Shown here: in pieces, positions 17,866 through 26,137 of the stretch
How positions within the stretch are numbered: position 1 is the stretch's first letter
Layout of the letters: the number at the start of each line of letters is the position of its first letter
DNA from: an uncultured Gammaproteobacteria bacterium
Lineage (GTDB): Bacteria; Pseudomonadota; Gammaproteobacteria; Arenicellales; JAANXG01
DNA length: 41,009 nucleotides
Assembly: GCA_947259175.1 (NCBI GenBank)
Contig: CAMYKW010000021.1
Location: forward strand, 1-41,009
Direction of reading: 5' to 3'
Position numbers and translations under genes: made by a program
Notes under the pieces: model-generated
Database searches by the model: none
What the model was told of the DNA's origin: nothing
The model's input: only the letters and a program-made list of their open reading frames with translations

Positions 17866-19497
17866 TCAGCCCGGTTCGGGAACCATTTCGATGGCATGGC
17901 ACGGACACTGTTCAAAACATATGGCGCAGCCGGTGCAATGCTCATAGTCGAAGCGATACCGTTTGCCGGGACCGATCTTGATCACCGCATCTTCCGGACA
18001 GGCGGCGTAACATCCGTCACATTCAAAACAATTTCCGCACGACAGGCATCGCCGCGCCTCGTAAACAGCTTGTTTCGCCGACAGTCCGCCCACCACTTCG
18101 TCGAAACTGGCGAGTCGTTGCTTTATATTGAGATGTTTCTGCGGACGTTGCGCGGCATCGGTGAAGTACCATACGTGTAATTTGTCGAAGCCGGCAAGTT
18201 CATGTTTTTCAGGTTTTCTATAGGAAGTCCCCTTGAGATATGCGTCAATATTGCGCGCCGCCTTTTTGCCGTGTCCTACCGCGACCGTCACCGTGCGCTC
18301 CGACGGCACCATGTCACCGCCAGCGAACAGTCCCGGATAGTTGGTCATCATATTGTCATCAACCTCCACGCTGCCGTCCCGGTGGTATGTCAAGTCCGGT
18401 ACATTCTTCAAGAAAGATGCTTCCACGTCCTGGCCCAGGGCGAGGATCAGCGTGTCCGCCTCCAGCGTTTCCAATTCACCGGTGGGCTGAGGGCGACCGT
18501 TTTCATCGATACGCATCGCCTCGACGGTGAACCTGCTCTGGTCGATTTCGCGGATGGTGCGCAGCCAGTGAATCTTCACGCCTTCCTGCAGCGCCTCGTC
18601 GGCTTCCGCCTCATGGGCTGGCATGTGGGCGCGGTCGCGCCGGTAAATTATCAGTGCGTCGTCGATCCCCAGTCTCTTCGCCACGCGCGCTGCGTCCATC
18701 GCCGTGTTACCGCCTCCATAGACCGCCACGCGACGACCCAACTTGGGCGCCACACCGGACTCCACATCGCGCAGGAAGTTCACCGCGTCCAGCATCTTAC
18801 CGGCGTCGCGCGCCGGGATGTCGGTGCGCTTGCTCAAATGCGCGCCTACCGCGACAAACATCGCGTCGAAACCGCCTTCAGTCTTTTCCGCGAGCAAATC
18901 TTCTACCTTATGATTGAGGACGATGTTCACGCCCAGCGATTGAATCCGCTGGACCTCGGCATCCAGAATGTCACGGGGGAGGCGATACTTGGGAATGCCA
19001 AAATGCATCATTCCACCGGCAACCGGTCCCGCCTCGCGGATCTCCACGCTGTGTCCCATGCGCGCCAGGTGGTAGGCGGCGGAAAGCCCGCTCGGGCCGG
19101 CGCCGACGATCAACACGCGTTTTCCACTGGCTTCGCCTTCGACCGGCAGTGTCCAGTCGTTTTCCAGCGCCTGGTCGCCGAGAAAGCGTTCCACCGCGTG
19201 GATGCTGACGGTGGCGTCGAGGCGCTTGCGATTGCACTCGTTTTCGCAGGGGTGATAACAAACGCGTCCATGCACCCCCGGCATGGGGTTGTCCCGCATG
19301 AGGAGCCTCCACGCTTCCTCCAGCTGCCCTTGCTGGGCATGGGTCAGCCATAACTGAATGTTTTCACCCGCCGGACACGCATTGTTACACGGCGGCAATA
19401 GATCGACGTAGGTGGGGCGGCGAATGCGCCGCGGACCCGAAAACTGGCCATGTTTCAGGTCTGGTGGTCGCGTCATATCGTGCCGTTTTTCGTTCAT
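17866..19497 (-). CDS. GltD-like NAD(P)H-flavoprotein with C-terminal ferredoxin domains
   Basis: A 543-residue member of the glutamate synthase small-subunit family (which also includes NfnB and DsrL). The N-terminal iron-sulfur domain has Cys37, Cys41, Cys80, Cys84 and Cys88 (CNNACPAG, CYHPCENEC). An FAD Rossmann motif VGAGPSG lies near 131-137 and an NAD(P)H motif YGGGNTAMDAARVAKRLG in the middle; LFAGGDM is the second FAD contact. About the last 60 residues add Cys-rich clusters (CLSCGNCFECDGCYAACP and CTGCAICFEQCPCHAI). No GltB large subunit is present, so it is more likely an electron-transfer module between NAD(P)H and ferredoxin or the neighbouring pyruvate:ferredoxin oxidoreductase. 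The start is ATG 19497; ATG seven codons later is possible. Confidence 0.88.
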   Translation of the reverse strand: MNEKRHDMTRPPDLKHGQFSGPRRIRRPTYVDLLPPCNNACPAGENIQLWLTHAQQGQLEEAWRLLMRDNPMPGVHGRVCYHPCENECNRKRLDATVSIHAVERFLGDQALENDWTLPVEGEASGKRVLIVGAGPSGLSAAYHLARMGHSVEIREAGPVAGGMMHFGIPKYRLPRDILDAEVQRIQSLGVNIVLNHKVEDLLAEKTEGGFDAMFVAVGAHLSKRTDIPARDAGKMLDAVNFLRDVESGVAPKLGRRVAVYGGGNTAMDAARVAKRLGIDDALIIYRRDRAHMPAHEAEADEALQEGVKIHWLRTIREIDQSRFTVEAMRIDENGRPQPTGELETLEADTLILALGQDVEASFLKNVPDLTYHRDGSVEVDDNMMTNYPGLFAGGDMVPSERTVTVAVGHGKKAARNIDAYLKGTSYRKPEKHELAGFDKLHVWYFTDAAQRPQKHLNIKQRLASFDEVVGGLSAKQAVYEARRCLSCGNCFECDGCYAACPEDAVIKIGPGKRYRFDYEHCTGCAICFEQCPCHAIEMVPEPG

Positions 19498-19541
19498 ATC
19501 GTAACTCTCGATTCTCGGGTCCTTTGGCTTCCCTTATCCGG

Positions 19542-19580
19542 GGGCGCTTTATGCTAACGATTGACAACAATATAGCGCCC
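19542..19580. promoter_or_regulatory. Inverted repeat in the hynL / GltD-like intergenic gap
   Basis: GGGCGCT (19542-19548) and AGCGCCC (19574-19580) form 7-bp arms, with partial symmetry continuing inward (TTTAT against ATATA), separated by an AT-rich 25-nt centre. The 268-bp gap around it is the only sizeable break in the minus-strand redox block, so this could be an operator or an attenuating hairpin. No convincing -35/-10 pair was found. Confidence 0.3.
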
Positions 19581-19765
19581 GCGGGCGAATGTCGCGAGGT
19601 CGGTGCGTCGCGTGGCGAATGGTAGTTGCGGACGTCCGCTCTATGCAACACCAGCCGCCGAACTGCCGCACGGGGTTCGTATATCACTCCACCTGGATTG
19701 TTGCGACGGAGTCGCTCAGGACGGCGCAACGCCGACGCTGAGCGGCCGCTGGATCCGCTATCAAT

Positions 19766-21484
19766 TCAGGTTACCTTGACCTGGAACAGCTCTTCGCCGC
19801 TGGGATCGGTGAGGTGGACCGCGCATGCGATGCACGGATCAAAGCTGTGTATGGTGCGTAGAATCTCCAGGGGCTGTTTGGGATCGTGCAACCGGTGGCC
19901 CACCAGCGCCGCCTCGTACGGACCGGGTTGCCCTTGTGCGTCCCGGGGGCCGGCGTTCCAGGTGCTGGGCACCACCGCCTGGTAATTGTCGATCTTGCTA
20001 TCCTTGATTACGATCCAATGCGCCAATGCACCCCGTGGCGCCTCCATGAATCCCGCTCCTTGAGCGTGCGCGGGCCAGGTCGCGGGTTCCCACGAGGTTT
20101 CGTTGAATGTCCTTGTGTCACCAGCCTTGATGTTGGCAACCAGGCGGTTATACCACTCCTGCATGGCGTCGCCGATGATTTTCGTTTCCAGGGTTCGCGC
20201 CGCGGTACGGCCCAAGGTGGAAAATAACGCATCGACCGGCACTTCAAGACGGCGCAATGTCGCATCGACCAGCTCTTTGGTCTGTGGGTGTCCGCGTGCA
20301 TACAGCATCAGTACCCGCGCCAGTGGACCCACTTCCATGGCGGCGCCTTTCCAGCGCGGCGCCTTGAGCCACGAGTATGAATTTTCCACGTCAAGATGCT
20401 CGTACGGCGGTGTCGGTCCAGTGTGGTGGAAGCTGGTTTCGCCGTCGTAAGGATGCAGGCCTTGTTGTTTGCCGTCCTGGTATTCGTACCATGAGTGGGC
20501 GATGTACTCCTGAATCTGTTCCTTGGCGTGCAGATCCACTTCGTGCACCGTGGACAGATCACGGTTCATAATGATCCCGGCAGGTATCAGGTATGAAGCG
20601 GGGTCATTTATACCGCGTTCGGGAAAATCCCCATAAGTCAGAAAATTGCCCACGCCCTCGCCGCGGCTGCCCCAGTCCTTGTAAAACGACGCAATCGCGA
20701 GGGTGTCCGGCACGTATACCTGATCCACGAACTCGCGCATTTGGCTGATAACGTTTTGGACCTCGGCCAACACCTTGGCATTAATGGCTGAATCGGAATT
20801 GAGATCGATGGGGCTGGGCACGCCGCCGACCAGGAAGTTGGGGTGTGGATTCTTGCCGCCGAATATCGTAAGTATCTTGGCGACATTCCGCTGCCATTCC
20901 AGGGCCTCCAGATAATGCGCTACCGCCATCAGGTTGGCCTCAGGGGGTAGTTTATAGCCGGGGTGCCCCCAGTAGGCATTGGCAAAAATTCCCAACTGTC
21001 CGCTTTCGACAAAACGCTTGAGTTTGTTTTGCATGTCGGCAAAGTACCCCGGCGAAGACTTGGCGTATTTACTTACGGATTGCGCGAGTGCCGAGGTCGC
21101 TTTCGGATCGGCCTGCAGCGCGGACACCACGTCGACCCAGTCCAATGCGTGCAGGTGATAGAAGTGCATGACGTGATCGTGCACATATTGAGCGGCGATC
21201 ATCAGGTTGCGGATCAACTGCGCATTGCGGGGTATTTCATAGTCCAGCGCATCCTCCACTGCACGCACGGATGCGATGCCGTGTACCAGGGTGCAAACCC
21301 CGCAGATACGTTGCGCAAACGCCCACGCTTCCCGGGGATCGCGGCCACGCAGGATGATTTCGATCCCCCGCACCATGGTGCCCGATGAGTACGCCTGGGC
21401 GATGACATCCCCCTCCATTGCCGCCTCGATGCGCAGATGACCTTCAATGCGGGTAATGGGGTCAACGACAACACGCTGGTTCAT
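19766..21484 (-). CDS. hynL: [NiFe] hydrogenase large subunit (group 1e, HynL type)
   Basis: Catalytic subunit of a periplasmic membrane-associated uptake hydrogenase; it carries the NiFe(CN)2CO site. The 572 residues show the N-terminal Ni-ligand motif RICGVCTLVHG (Cys61, Cys64) and the C-terminal motif DPCIACAVH (Cys551, Cys554, His557). A 15-residue tail after His557 should be removed by a maturation endopeptidase; no such protease gene (hynD/hupD) is in the window. It starts 12 nt after isp2 and is the last gene of hynS-isp1-isp2-hynL. This split order, with the two Isp genes between small and large subunit, is known for the Isp hydrogenases of Thiocapsa and Allochromatium. Confidence 0.95.
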   Translation of the reverse strand: MNQRVVVDPITRIEGHLRIEAAMEGDVIAQAYSSGTMVRGIEIILRGRDPREAWAFAQRICGVCTLVHGIASVRAVEDALDYEIPRNAQLIRNLMIAAQYVHDHVMHFYHLHALDWVDVVSALQADPKATSALAQSVSKYAKSSPGYFADMQNKLKRFVESGQLGIFANAYWGHPGYKLPPEANLMAVAHYLEALEWQRNVAKILTIFGGKNPHPNFLVGGVPSPIDLNSDSAINAKVLAEVQNVISQMREFVDQVYVPDTLAIASFYKDWGSRGEGVGNFLTYGDFPERGINDPASYLIPAGIIMNRDLSTVHEVDLHAKEQIQEYIAHSWYEYQDGKQQGLHPYDGETSFHHTGPTPPYEHLDVENSYSWLKAPRWKGAAMEVGPLARVLMLYARGHPQTKELVDATLRRLEVPVDALFSTLGRTAARTLETKIIGDAMQEWYNRLVANIKAGDTRTFNETSWEPATWPAHAQGAGFMEAPRGALAHWIVIKDSKIDNYQAVVPSTWNAGPRDAQGQPGPYEAALVGHRLHDPKQPLEILRTIHSFDPCIACAVHLTDPSGEELFQVKVT

Positions 21485-21496
21485 CGGCAGGCCTCG

Positions 21497-22786
21497 TCAA
21501 TGGGTTTGTGTCGTAGTGGGAGCCGGACTCTGTTCTGCGAGATGCTCCGCCAGGGTTTCAGCCAGACCCAACACCGCGACGTCCATGTTGTTGAATTCCA
21601 GCCCTTCCTCCAGGGTAATGCGGCAATTGGCGCACACGGTCACCAAGGTATTCACACCCAGAGCCTCGAGCTGATGGCGCTTGCGATTGAATGCGGTCAG
21701 CTTGAGGGTTGCGGCACGTTCGTTGGTGCTCACGCCTCCGCCGCCGCCGCAACACCAGTTCATGATGCCGTGGTCTTCCATCTCTGCGAAATCTTCAGCC
21801 ACCATCTCCAGCAGGCGGCGCGGTTCCTCGATGACACCGCCGCGACGAACAATTTGGCATGGGTCGTGGAACGTCAGTCTCTCCTTGATTTTTCCGGTTA
21901 CCGGCAATTTATCTTGTGACCGCAACTGGTCAAGCAACTCGAGAATGTGGATCACTTTGAACGGATAGGGTCGGCCGATCAGGTTGGGGCCTTCCCAACG
22001 CAGCGCGGTGTATGCATGGCCGCATTCCGGGCTGATGACATAGTTCACCTTGAGCCTTTCCGCCGCCGCGACGACGCGTTCGACCAGTTCCGCGGCCAAA
22101 TCGCTGGAGCCGATCTGGATACCGCTGTTGGTGGCCTCGAAGGCGTCCGACGCCAGTGTCCAGCGGATGTCCGCCTGGTCGAAGATCTTGGCGATAGCCC
22201 CGATATACTCGGGAAAGTTCATAATCTCCATCGACGACAACAACGCCATGTACTCGGCGCCGCGGACATCCACCGGTATCTTGAGCCCGATGTCCGCTTC
22301 AACGTGTTTGATCTGGTTCTTGAGCGCCGGGAACTTGACCCCCATGGGACTGCCGATGGTAATAGCACGCTCGGTGGCGGACTTGAGGCCTTCGGGCGCG
22401 AAGCCCGCCGCCACCATTCCTTCGCGCATCTTGCGAATCATGTAGACGATATCGTTGCCCACCGGGCACGTCATCGAACAGCGCCCGCACATGGTGCAAC
22501 TGTCGTAAACCAACGGCTCCCATTCCTTCAGTTCTTCGGCGGTCAGGGGTTTGCTGAATCCCAGCTTCGCCGCCAGCTTGCCCCAGAACGTGTACTCCTG
22601 ATGCCACAGTCGCCGCAGCGGCTTGAGCTTGTAGATCGGCGTGTATTTCGGGTCCTTGGTTTCGGTGTAGAACAGGCAGGCGTCGGCGCACATACCGCAG
22701 TGCACGCAGGTGGTGAAAAACGACGCCACAGGGGCGTCGATATGTTCTTTCAAGGTCTGGATACCGCGCTCTAAGGACACACTCAT
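21497..22786 (-). CDS. isp2: Isp2: HdrD/DsrK-like iron-sulfur subunit of the hydrogenase
   Basis: Cytoplasmic-side electron-transfer protein related to heterodisulfide reductase HdrD and DsrK. The 429 residues hold two [4Fe-4S] motifs (Cys27/30/33/37 in CVHCGMCADAC; Cys97/100/103/107 in CTMCGRCSMTCP). A C-terminal CCG domain follows, CX34CCX38CxxC (DPCQIV, NWCCGGGGG, CANC), the binding site of a non-cubane cluster in HdrB-type proteins. A partial CCG repeat precedes it (PECGHAY). It overlaps isp1 by 4 nt. Flanking hynS and hynL rule for Isp2 over DsrK, as no dsr genes are present. Confidence 0.93.
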   Translation of the reverse strand: MSVSLERGIQTLKEHIDAPVASFFTTCVHCGMCADACLFYTETKDPKYTPIYKLKPLRRLWHQEYTFWGKLAAKLGFSKPLTAEELKEWEPLVYDSCTMCGRCSMTCPVGNDIVYMIRKMREGMVAAGFAPEGLKSATERAITIGSPMGVKFPALKNQIKHVEADIGLKIPVDVRGAEYMALLSSMEIMNFPEYIGAIAKIFDQADIRWTLASDAFEATNSGIQIGSSDLAAELVERVVAAAERLKVNYVISPECGHAYTALRWEGPNLIGRPYPFKVIHILELLDQLRSQDKLPVTGKIKERLTFHDPCQIVRRGGVIEEPRRLLEMVAEDFAEMEDHGIMNWCCGGGGGVSTNERAATLKLTAFNRKRHQLEALGVNTLVTVCANCRITLEEGLEFNNMDVAVLGLAETLAEHLAEQSPAPTTTQTH

Positions 22787-23442
22787 GACTGCACCCCTTT
22801 GTAGCCGGCGATGGCTCCGTTATACCAGCGGGCGATAAAGATGGTGAACACATGGCTCAACTTGGTGAATGGGATCGCCACCAGCAGAATCTCGAAGCTG
22901 ATGATGTGGACCACCAGCAAACTCGTGTACGGCAACCACATCTTGTACACCAGCAACAGCCCGGTCACCAGCGGCAGAACGGTCAGAACCCAGCACAAAT
23001 AGTCCTGATAGTCCGACAACAGGTATCGAACCGGATCGGCGAAACGGTCCACCAACACCGCGACTAACGCCGCGATCCCCAGCACCGCGGTAATGGTGAT
23101 GACGATCGGAGGCAGGGCCGGCCACGATAAGCCGGTCCAACTCCTGAATAATTCAATATGCTGATCCAAAAACAGCAGCGTAATAATGAATCCGAGATGA
23201 AATGTGTATCCGCTGATAATGGTGAAATAACCACGTATGGTCATGCCGGGATGAAAAAACGAACGCCACCAGATGGTCTTCATGCCGTGCAGCCATTGTG
23301 AGCCACGGGGTTCGGCGAGATTCTTGGCGCGGCCGAGGAAATAGGTCTGCATGATGCGATAGGTCATGCCGAGGATGAAAATTCCCAGCGAGAGCTGCAG
23401 TCCCGGCCCGCGGACCCAGATCAACCATTCGGTGCTAGTCAT
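22783..23442 (-). CDS. isp1: Isp1: cytochrome b-type membrane subunit of the hydrogenase
   Basis: A 219-residue polytopic protein with about five transmembrane helices (roughly residues 17-36, 69-92, 110-131, 145-165, 172-198), of the NarI/DsrM/HdrE family that binds b-haem and exchanges electrons with the quinone pool. Candidate haem ligands are His in FHPGMTIRGYF, SGYTFHLGF and LLVVHIISFE. It overlaps hynS and isp2 by 4 nt on each side, so the three are translationally coupled. It should receive electrons from HynS on the periplasmic side and connect to Isp2 on the cytoplasmic side. Confidence 0.92.
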   Translation of the reverse strand: MTSTEWLIWVRGPGLQLSLGIFILGMTYRIMQTYFLGRAKNLAEPRGSQWLHGMKTIWWRSFFHPGMTIRGYFTIISGYTFHLGFIITLLFLDQHIELFRSWTGLSWPALPPIVITITAVLGIAALVAVLVDRFADPVRYLLSDYQDYLCWVLTVLPLVTGLLLVYKMWLPYTSLLVVHIISFEILLVAIPFTKLSHVFTIFIARWYNGAIAGYKGVQS

Positions 23443-24536
23443 GACTCCGACTCCTTCAGGTCGGCGACGGTCACTTTTTCATGCTGCAGCTGCGCATGTT
23501 TGCGTTGCGATTGCTGCGCCAACCCGGCCGCGATACCCGCACCCGCGCCGGCGGCGACCGCCACCGCAGCCACGCCGCCAACGCTGCCGATGCCTGCGGA
23601 CAGGGGTTGATAAAATCCCCCCGCGTCCCAGAAGTCCGGTTCGGAACAACCAAAGCATCCATGTCCCGCCTGAATGGGAAAACTCGTGCCTTGATTCCAT
23701 TTTACTGTGGCACACGCGTTGTAGGTGGTGGGTCCCTTGCATCCAAGCTTGTATAGACACCAGCCCTTCCGCGCGCCCTCGTCGTCGAAGGTCTCGGCGA
23801 ACAGACCCTTGTTGTAATAAGGTCGCCGATAACATCGATCGTGGATGCTGGTGCCGAAAAACGACAGCGGCCGCCCGTAGTCGTCGAGGTCCGGAATGCG
23901 GCCGAAGGTGAGATAATGGGCCAGCACGCCGGAAATCACCACCGGGATCGGCGGGCAACCGGAGACATTGACAACCGGTTTGTCTCGCACCAGCTCCTGC
24001 ACCGGGACCGCGCCGGTGGGATTGGGATGCGCTCGGGGTAGGCCGCCAAAAGCCGCACAGGTGCCGATGGCAACCACCGCGGCGGCCCCCTCGACGGTCT
24101 GTTGCAGCATCTCCAGATTGCTGATCCCGGCGATGGTGGAATACACGCCGCCGTCCTTTACCGGAATCGATCCGTCCACCGCGACCAGGTACTGCCCATG
24201 GTTTTCCTTCATTGCCGTCTCTCGCGCCTGTTCCGCGGCCTCTCCCGATGCCGCCTGCAGGGTGTGGTGATAGTCCAGCGAGAGATAATTGAAGATGATG
24301 TTTTCGAGTGTCGGTGAATGGGAGCGGGTCAGCGACTCGGTACAGCCGGTACACTCCTGGAACGACAGCCAGATGAGTGACGGCCGGCGTGCCGTTTCCA
24401 GCGCTCGGGCGACACCAGGCGCCATGGAGGGCGGCAACGCCATCATCGAGGTCGTGAGCGCGCAGAACTTGAGAAACCCGCGCCGGCTGATACCCTGTTG
24501 CTCGAGATGCTCAATGAGGGTTTTGGCTTTGGTCAT
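23439..24536 (-). CDS. hynS: [NiFe] hydrogenase small subunit (group 1e, HynS type)
   Basis: Electron-transfer subunit with three iron-sulfur clusters. From ATG 24536 (inside the hupH-like stop, ATGA) the protein has 365 residues. The twin-arginine signal SRRGFLKF is at 17-24, with cleavage near the ARA at about 43-45. The proximal cluster motif is ECTGCTES (Cys62, Cys65), with GTCAAFGG and SGCPP following. Later come HDRCYRR, GWCLYKLGCKG and GHGCFGC for the other clusters. The proximal site has Gly where oxygen-tolerant enzymes have an extra Cys, so this should be an oxygen-sensitive type. The C-terminus is an Ala/Gly/Val-rich hydrophobic segment (about residues 313-337), then a charged tail, a probable membrane anchor. 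The frame is open for 57 more codons upstream, which I reject. Confidence 0.95.
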   Translation of the reverse strand: MTKAKTLIEHLEQQGISRRGFLKFCALTTSMMALPPSMAPGVARALETARRPSLIWLSFQECTGCTESLTRSHSPTLENIIFNYLSLDYHHTLQAASGEAAEQARETAMKENHGQYLVAVDGSIPVKDGGVYSTIAGISNLEMLQQTVEGAAAVVAIGTCAAFGGLPRAHPNPTGAVPVQELVRDKPVVNVSGCPPIPVVISGVLAHYLTFGRIPDLDDYGRPLSFFGTSIHDRCYRRPYYNKGLFAETFDDEGARKGWCLYKLGCKGPTTYNACATVKWNQGTSFPIQAGHGCFGCSEPDFWDAGGFYQPLSAGIGSVGGVAAVAVAAGAGAGIAAGLAQQSQRKHAQLQHEKVTVADLKESES

Positions 24537-24955
24537 TGCTGCTCCTGAACCGACGTAATCGTTTGATCGGCCCCAAGACGTGCATTCAGCATATGCAGCC
24601 CCCGCAGCATGTCTTCCGGCTGCGACTTGAGAATACCGGGGACAGTGGTGATTTCGATGTATTTGCCAAGCGCTGCGCCCGCTGCATCGAAGTGAGTGAC
24701 CCACCACACGCCGGCGACGCCGGTCTCCTGTACCTTGCTTTCGCCCAAGGCGTTGACGCTCGCATACACCTCGCCATCACCGAGTGCCTCCCGCAAGTAG
24801 CGTTCGTCCTCGGCGTCGAAGGGGAGCCTGGAAAGATCGATGGTCGTGGTCTGGCCGTCATTGAGCAGCCGATCCACACCATGACGGATTTCATTGAGTA
24901 TCGGTTTGGCGTTGAACCGGGGAGGCTGTTGATCGTCGTCGGCGCTGGCGGTCAT
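24533..24955 (-). CDS. HupH/HyaF-type hydrogenase expression protein (single domain)
   Basis: A 140-residue protein with the HupH/HyaF C-terminal domain pattern: ILNEIRHGVDRLLNDGQTTT, IDLSRLPFDAEDERYLREAL, LGDGEVYASVNALG, ETGVAGVWWVTHFD, YIEITTVPGILKSQPEDM. Members help load or protect the small subunit's iron-sulfur clusters during assembly in other bacteria. HyaF/HupH proteins normally have about 280 residues with two such domains, so this is a short form. It is the first gene of the hydrogenase operon, directly after the FNR-type promoter, and its stop overlaps the hynS start. Confidence 0.8.
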   Translation of the reverse strand: MTASADDDQQPPRFNAKPILNEIRHGVDRLLNDGQTTTIDLSRLPFDAEDERYLREALGDGEVYASVNALGESKVQETGVAGVWWVTHFDAAGAALGKYIEITTVPGILKSQPEDMLRGLHMLNARLGADQTITSVQEQQ

Positions 24956-24993
24956 CGGCGTGGGTTATTCCCGGTTGTCATTGTCCGTCAAGC

Positions 24994-25035
24994 AAATTAC
25001 CGCTATTTGCAGCCGTCCGCTTTGATCTGTGTCAA
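24994..25035 (-). promoter_or_regulatory. FNR/Anr-type box and -10 of the hydrogenase operon
   Basis: On the minus strand TTGACACAGATCAA (25022-25035) matches the FNR consensus TTGAT-N4-ATCAA at 9 of 10 positions. TAATTT (24994-24999) is a plausible -10. If transcription starts at 24987, the box is centred at exactly -41.5, the classic class II activation position. The predicted leader to the hupH-like start at 24955 is about 32 nt. This predicts induction without oxygen. Confidence 0.65.
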
Positions 25036-25168
25036 TACTCAGCAGTAGGAAATTAGCCCGTATGGCATTGAGTCAACGCGGGCGATCTCCCGCGCGATCA
25101 CCGCCAATCGGTGCAAATTTCGGCGCTGATATCGAATGTACGGGCGCCGGTATCGAAGCGGTTGTCGC

Positions 25169-26134
25169 CTACCTGATTCCCAGATACATACACTTGTCGA
25201 TGCGCTCGGCTACAGTGAAGCCGGCCTCGCGCAGCCAGGCGATCACACGCTTAGCTGGATAAGTGAATACGTAACGCGGGCTATACGCGTCAAACAGTCC
25301 GAGTACGGTATCGTCATACAAGCTGCGCGACGGAAATTGTCTTCGGTTTGCCGACAGGTACAGCCAAACTGGCACCGCCAACAAGCGGCATACCGGATGC
25401 AAGGCCGGGTTCGGCAGCCAGCGGGGGAACGGAAACAATTTGCGCATTGTCACATGGCCCACCTGCCAAGGCTCATAAACGTAGAGCAGCAGCCGCCCGC
25501 CCGGAGAAACCCGCCGCGCGCATGCGAGTATGGCGCGTTTAGGGTCCGGTGTATGGTGCACAACGCCTATCGACAGTACGACATCGAACGCGTCCGCGGC
25601 CAGCGGCAGAGTGAACACATCGGCGCGTATGTATTGCAGCGCGGGTTTGCGCGGTAGTGCGTACAGTTCGCGGGCGAGTGGGTAGACCGATTCGGACAGG
25701 TCCACACCCACGGTGCGCGCGCCGAGGTTCGCCAGCGCGAGCGAATACAGTCCGTGCCCGCAGCCGATATCCAGGGCACGCAGGCCGCGCAAGTGTGCCG
25801 GCGGCATATCCAGCCAACGCGGAATCCGTTGTTCCAATCCCTTCAGGGTGTTGCCATAGGCGACGGTGTGGCCGCCCACGCCGCGGGTCAGCACCCGCTG
25901 CCACTGGTACCCGAAGCCGCTCAGGGTGCCGCGGTCGTCACTTTGCGGCGACACGAAGTCGAGCACGCCATCGCGGCACGCCGCCTGCATCCCGCACTCG
26001 GCGCCGCACACCAGTACATGTCCCGTATCGGCCGTCCGCAGCGGCGCAGTGCAACGGGGACACACGAGCACGTCAGACAGCGGTTCCAGCAGGGCGTTTG
26101 CGCCGGGTGGTTCGGGAATGGTCGCGGCGCTCAT
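25169..26134 (-). CDS. Class I SAM-dependent methyltransferase with N-terminal zinc ribbon
   Basis: A 321-residue protein. A Trm112-like zinc ribbon with CPRC (about 25-28) and CGAEC (about 43-47) comes first. A Rossmann methyltransferase domain follows: motif I ALDIGCGHGLYSLALANLGA, acidic strand-2 end VGVDLSE, motif II region YIRADVFTLPLAADAFDVVLS, and GVVHHTPDPKRAI. The tail resembles methyltransferases of polysaccharide and natural-product clusters. The substrate is not identifiable. It ends 3 nt-scale apart from the carbamoyltransferase (stop of that gene at 26138, start here at 26134), so the two are almost certainly co-transcribed, and its 3' end is followed by the hydrogenase promoter region. 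Confidence 0.85.
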   Translation of the reverse strand: MSAATIPEPPGANALLEPLSDVLVCPRCTAPLRTADTGHVLVCGAECGMQAACRDGVLDFVSPQSDDRGTLSGFGYQWQRVLTRGVGGHTVAYGNTLKGLEQRIPRWLDMPPAHLRGLRALDIGCGHGLYSLALANLGARTVGVDLSESVYPLARELYALPRKPALQYIRADVFTLPLAADAFDVVLSIGVVHHTPDPKRAILACARRVSPGGRLLLYVYEPWQVGHVTMRKLFPFPRWLPNPALHPVCRLLAVPVWLYLSANRRQFPSRSLYDDTVLGLFDAYSPRYVFTYPAKRVIAWLREAGFTVAERIDKCMYLGIR

Positions 26135-26137
26135 CGG

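Noticed and set aside
18202-19353. Plus-strand frame of 383 codons
   Set aside because: Antisense to the GltD-like gene; no recognisable domain and shadow-type composition.
21497-23442. DsrM/DsrK of dissimilatory sulfur metabolism
   Set aside because: The two genes sit between hydrogenase small and large subunits with 4-nt overlaps and no dsr genes are present, so Isp1/Isp2 fits better.
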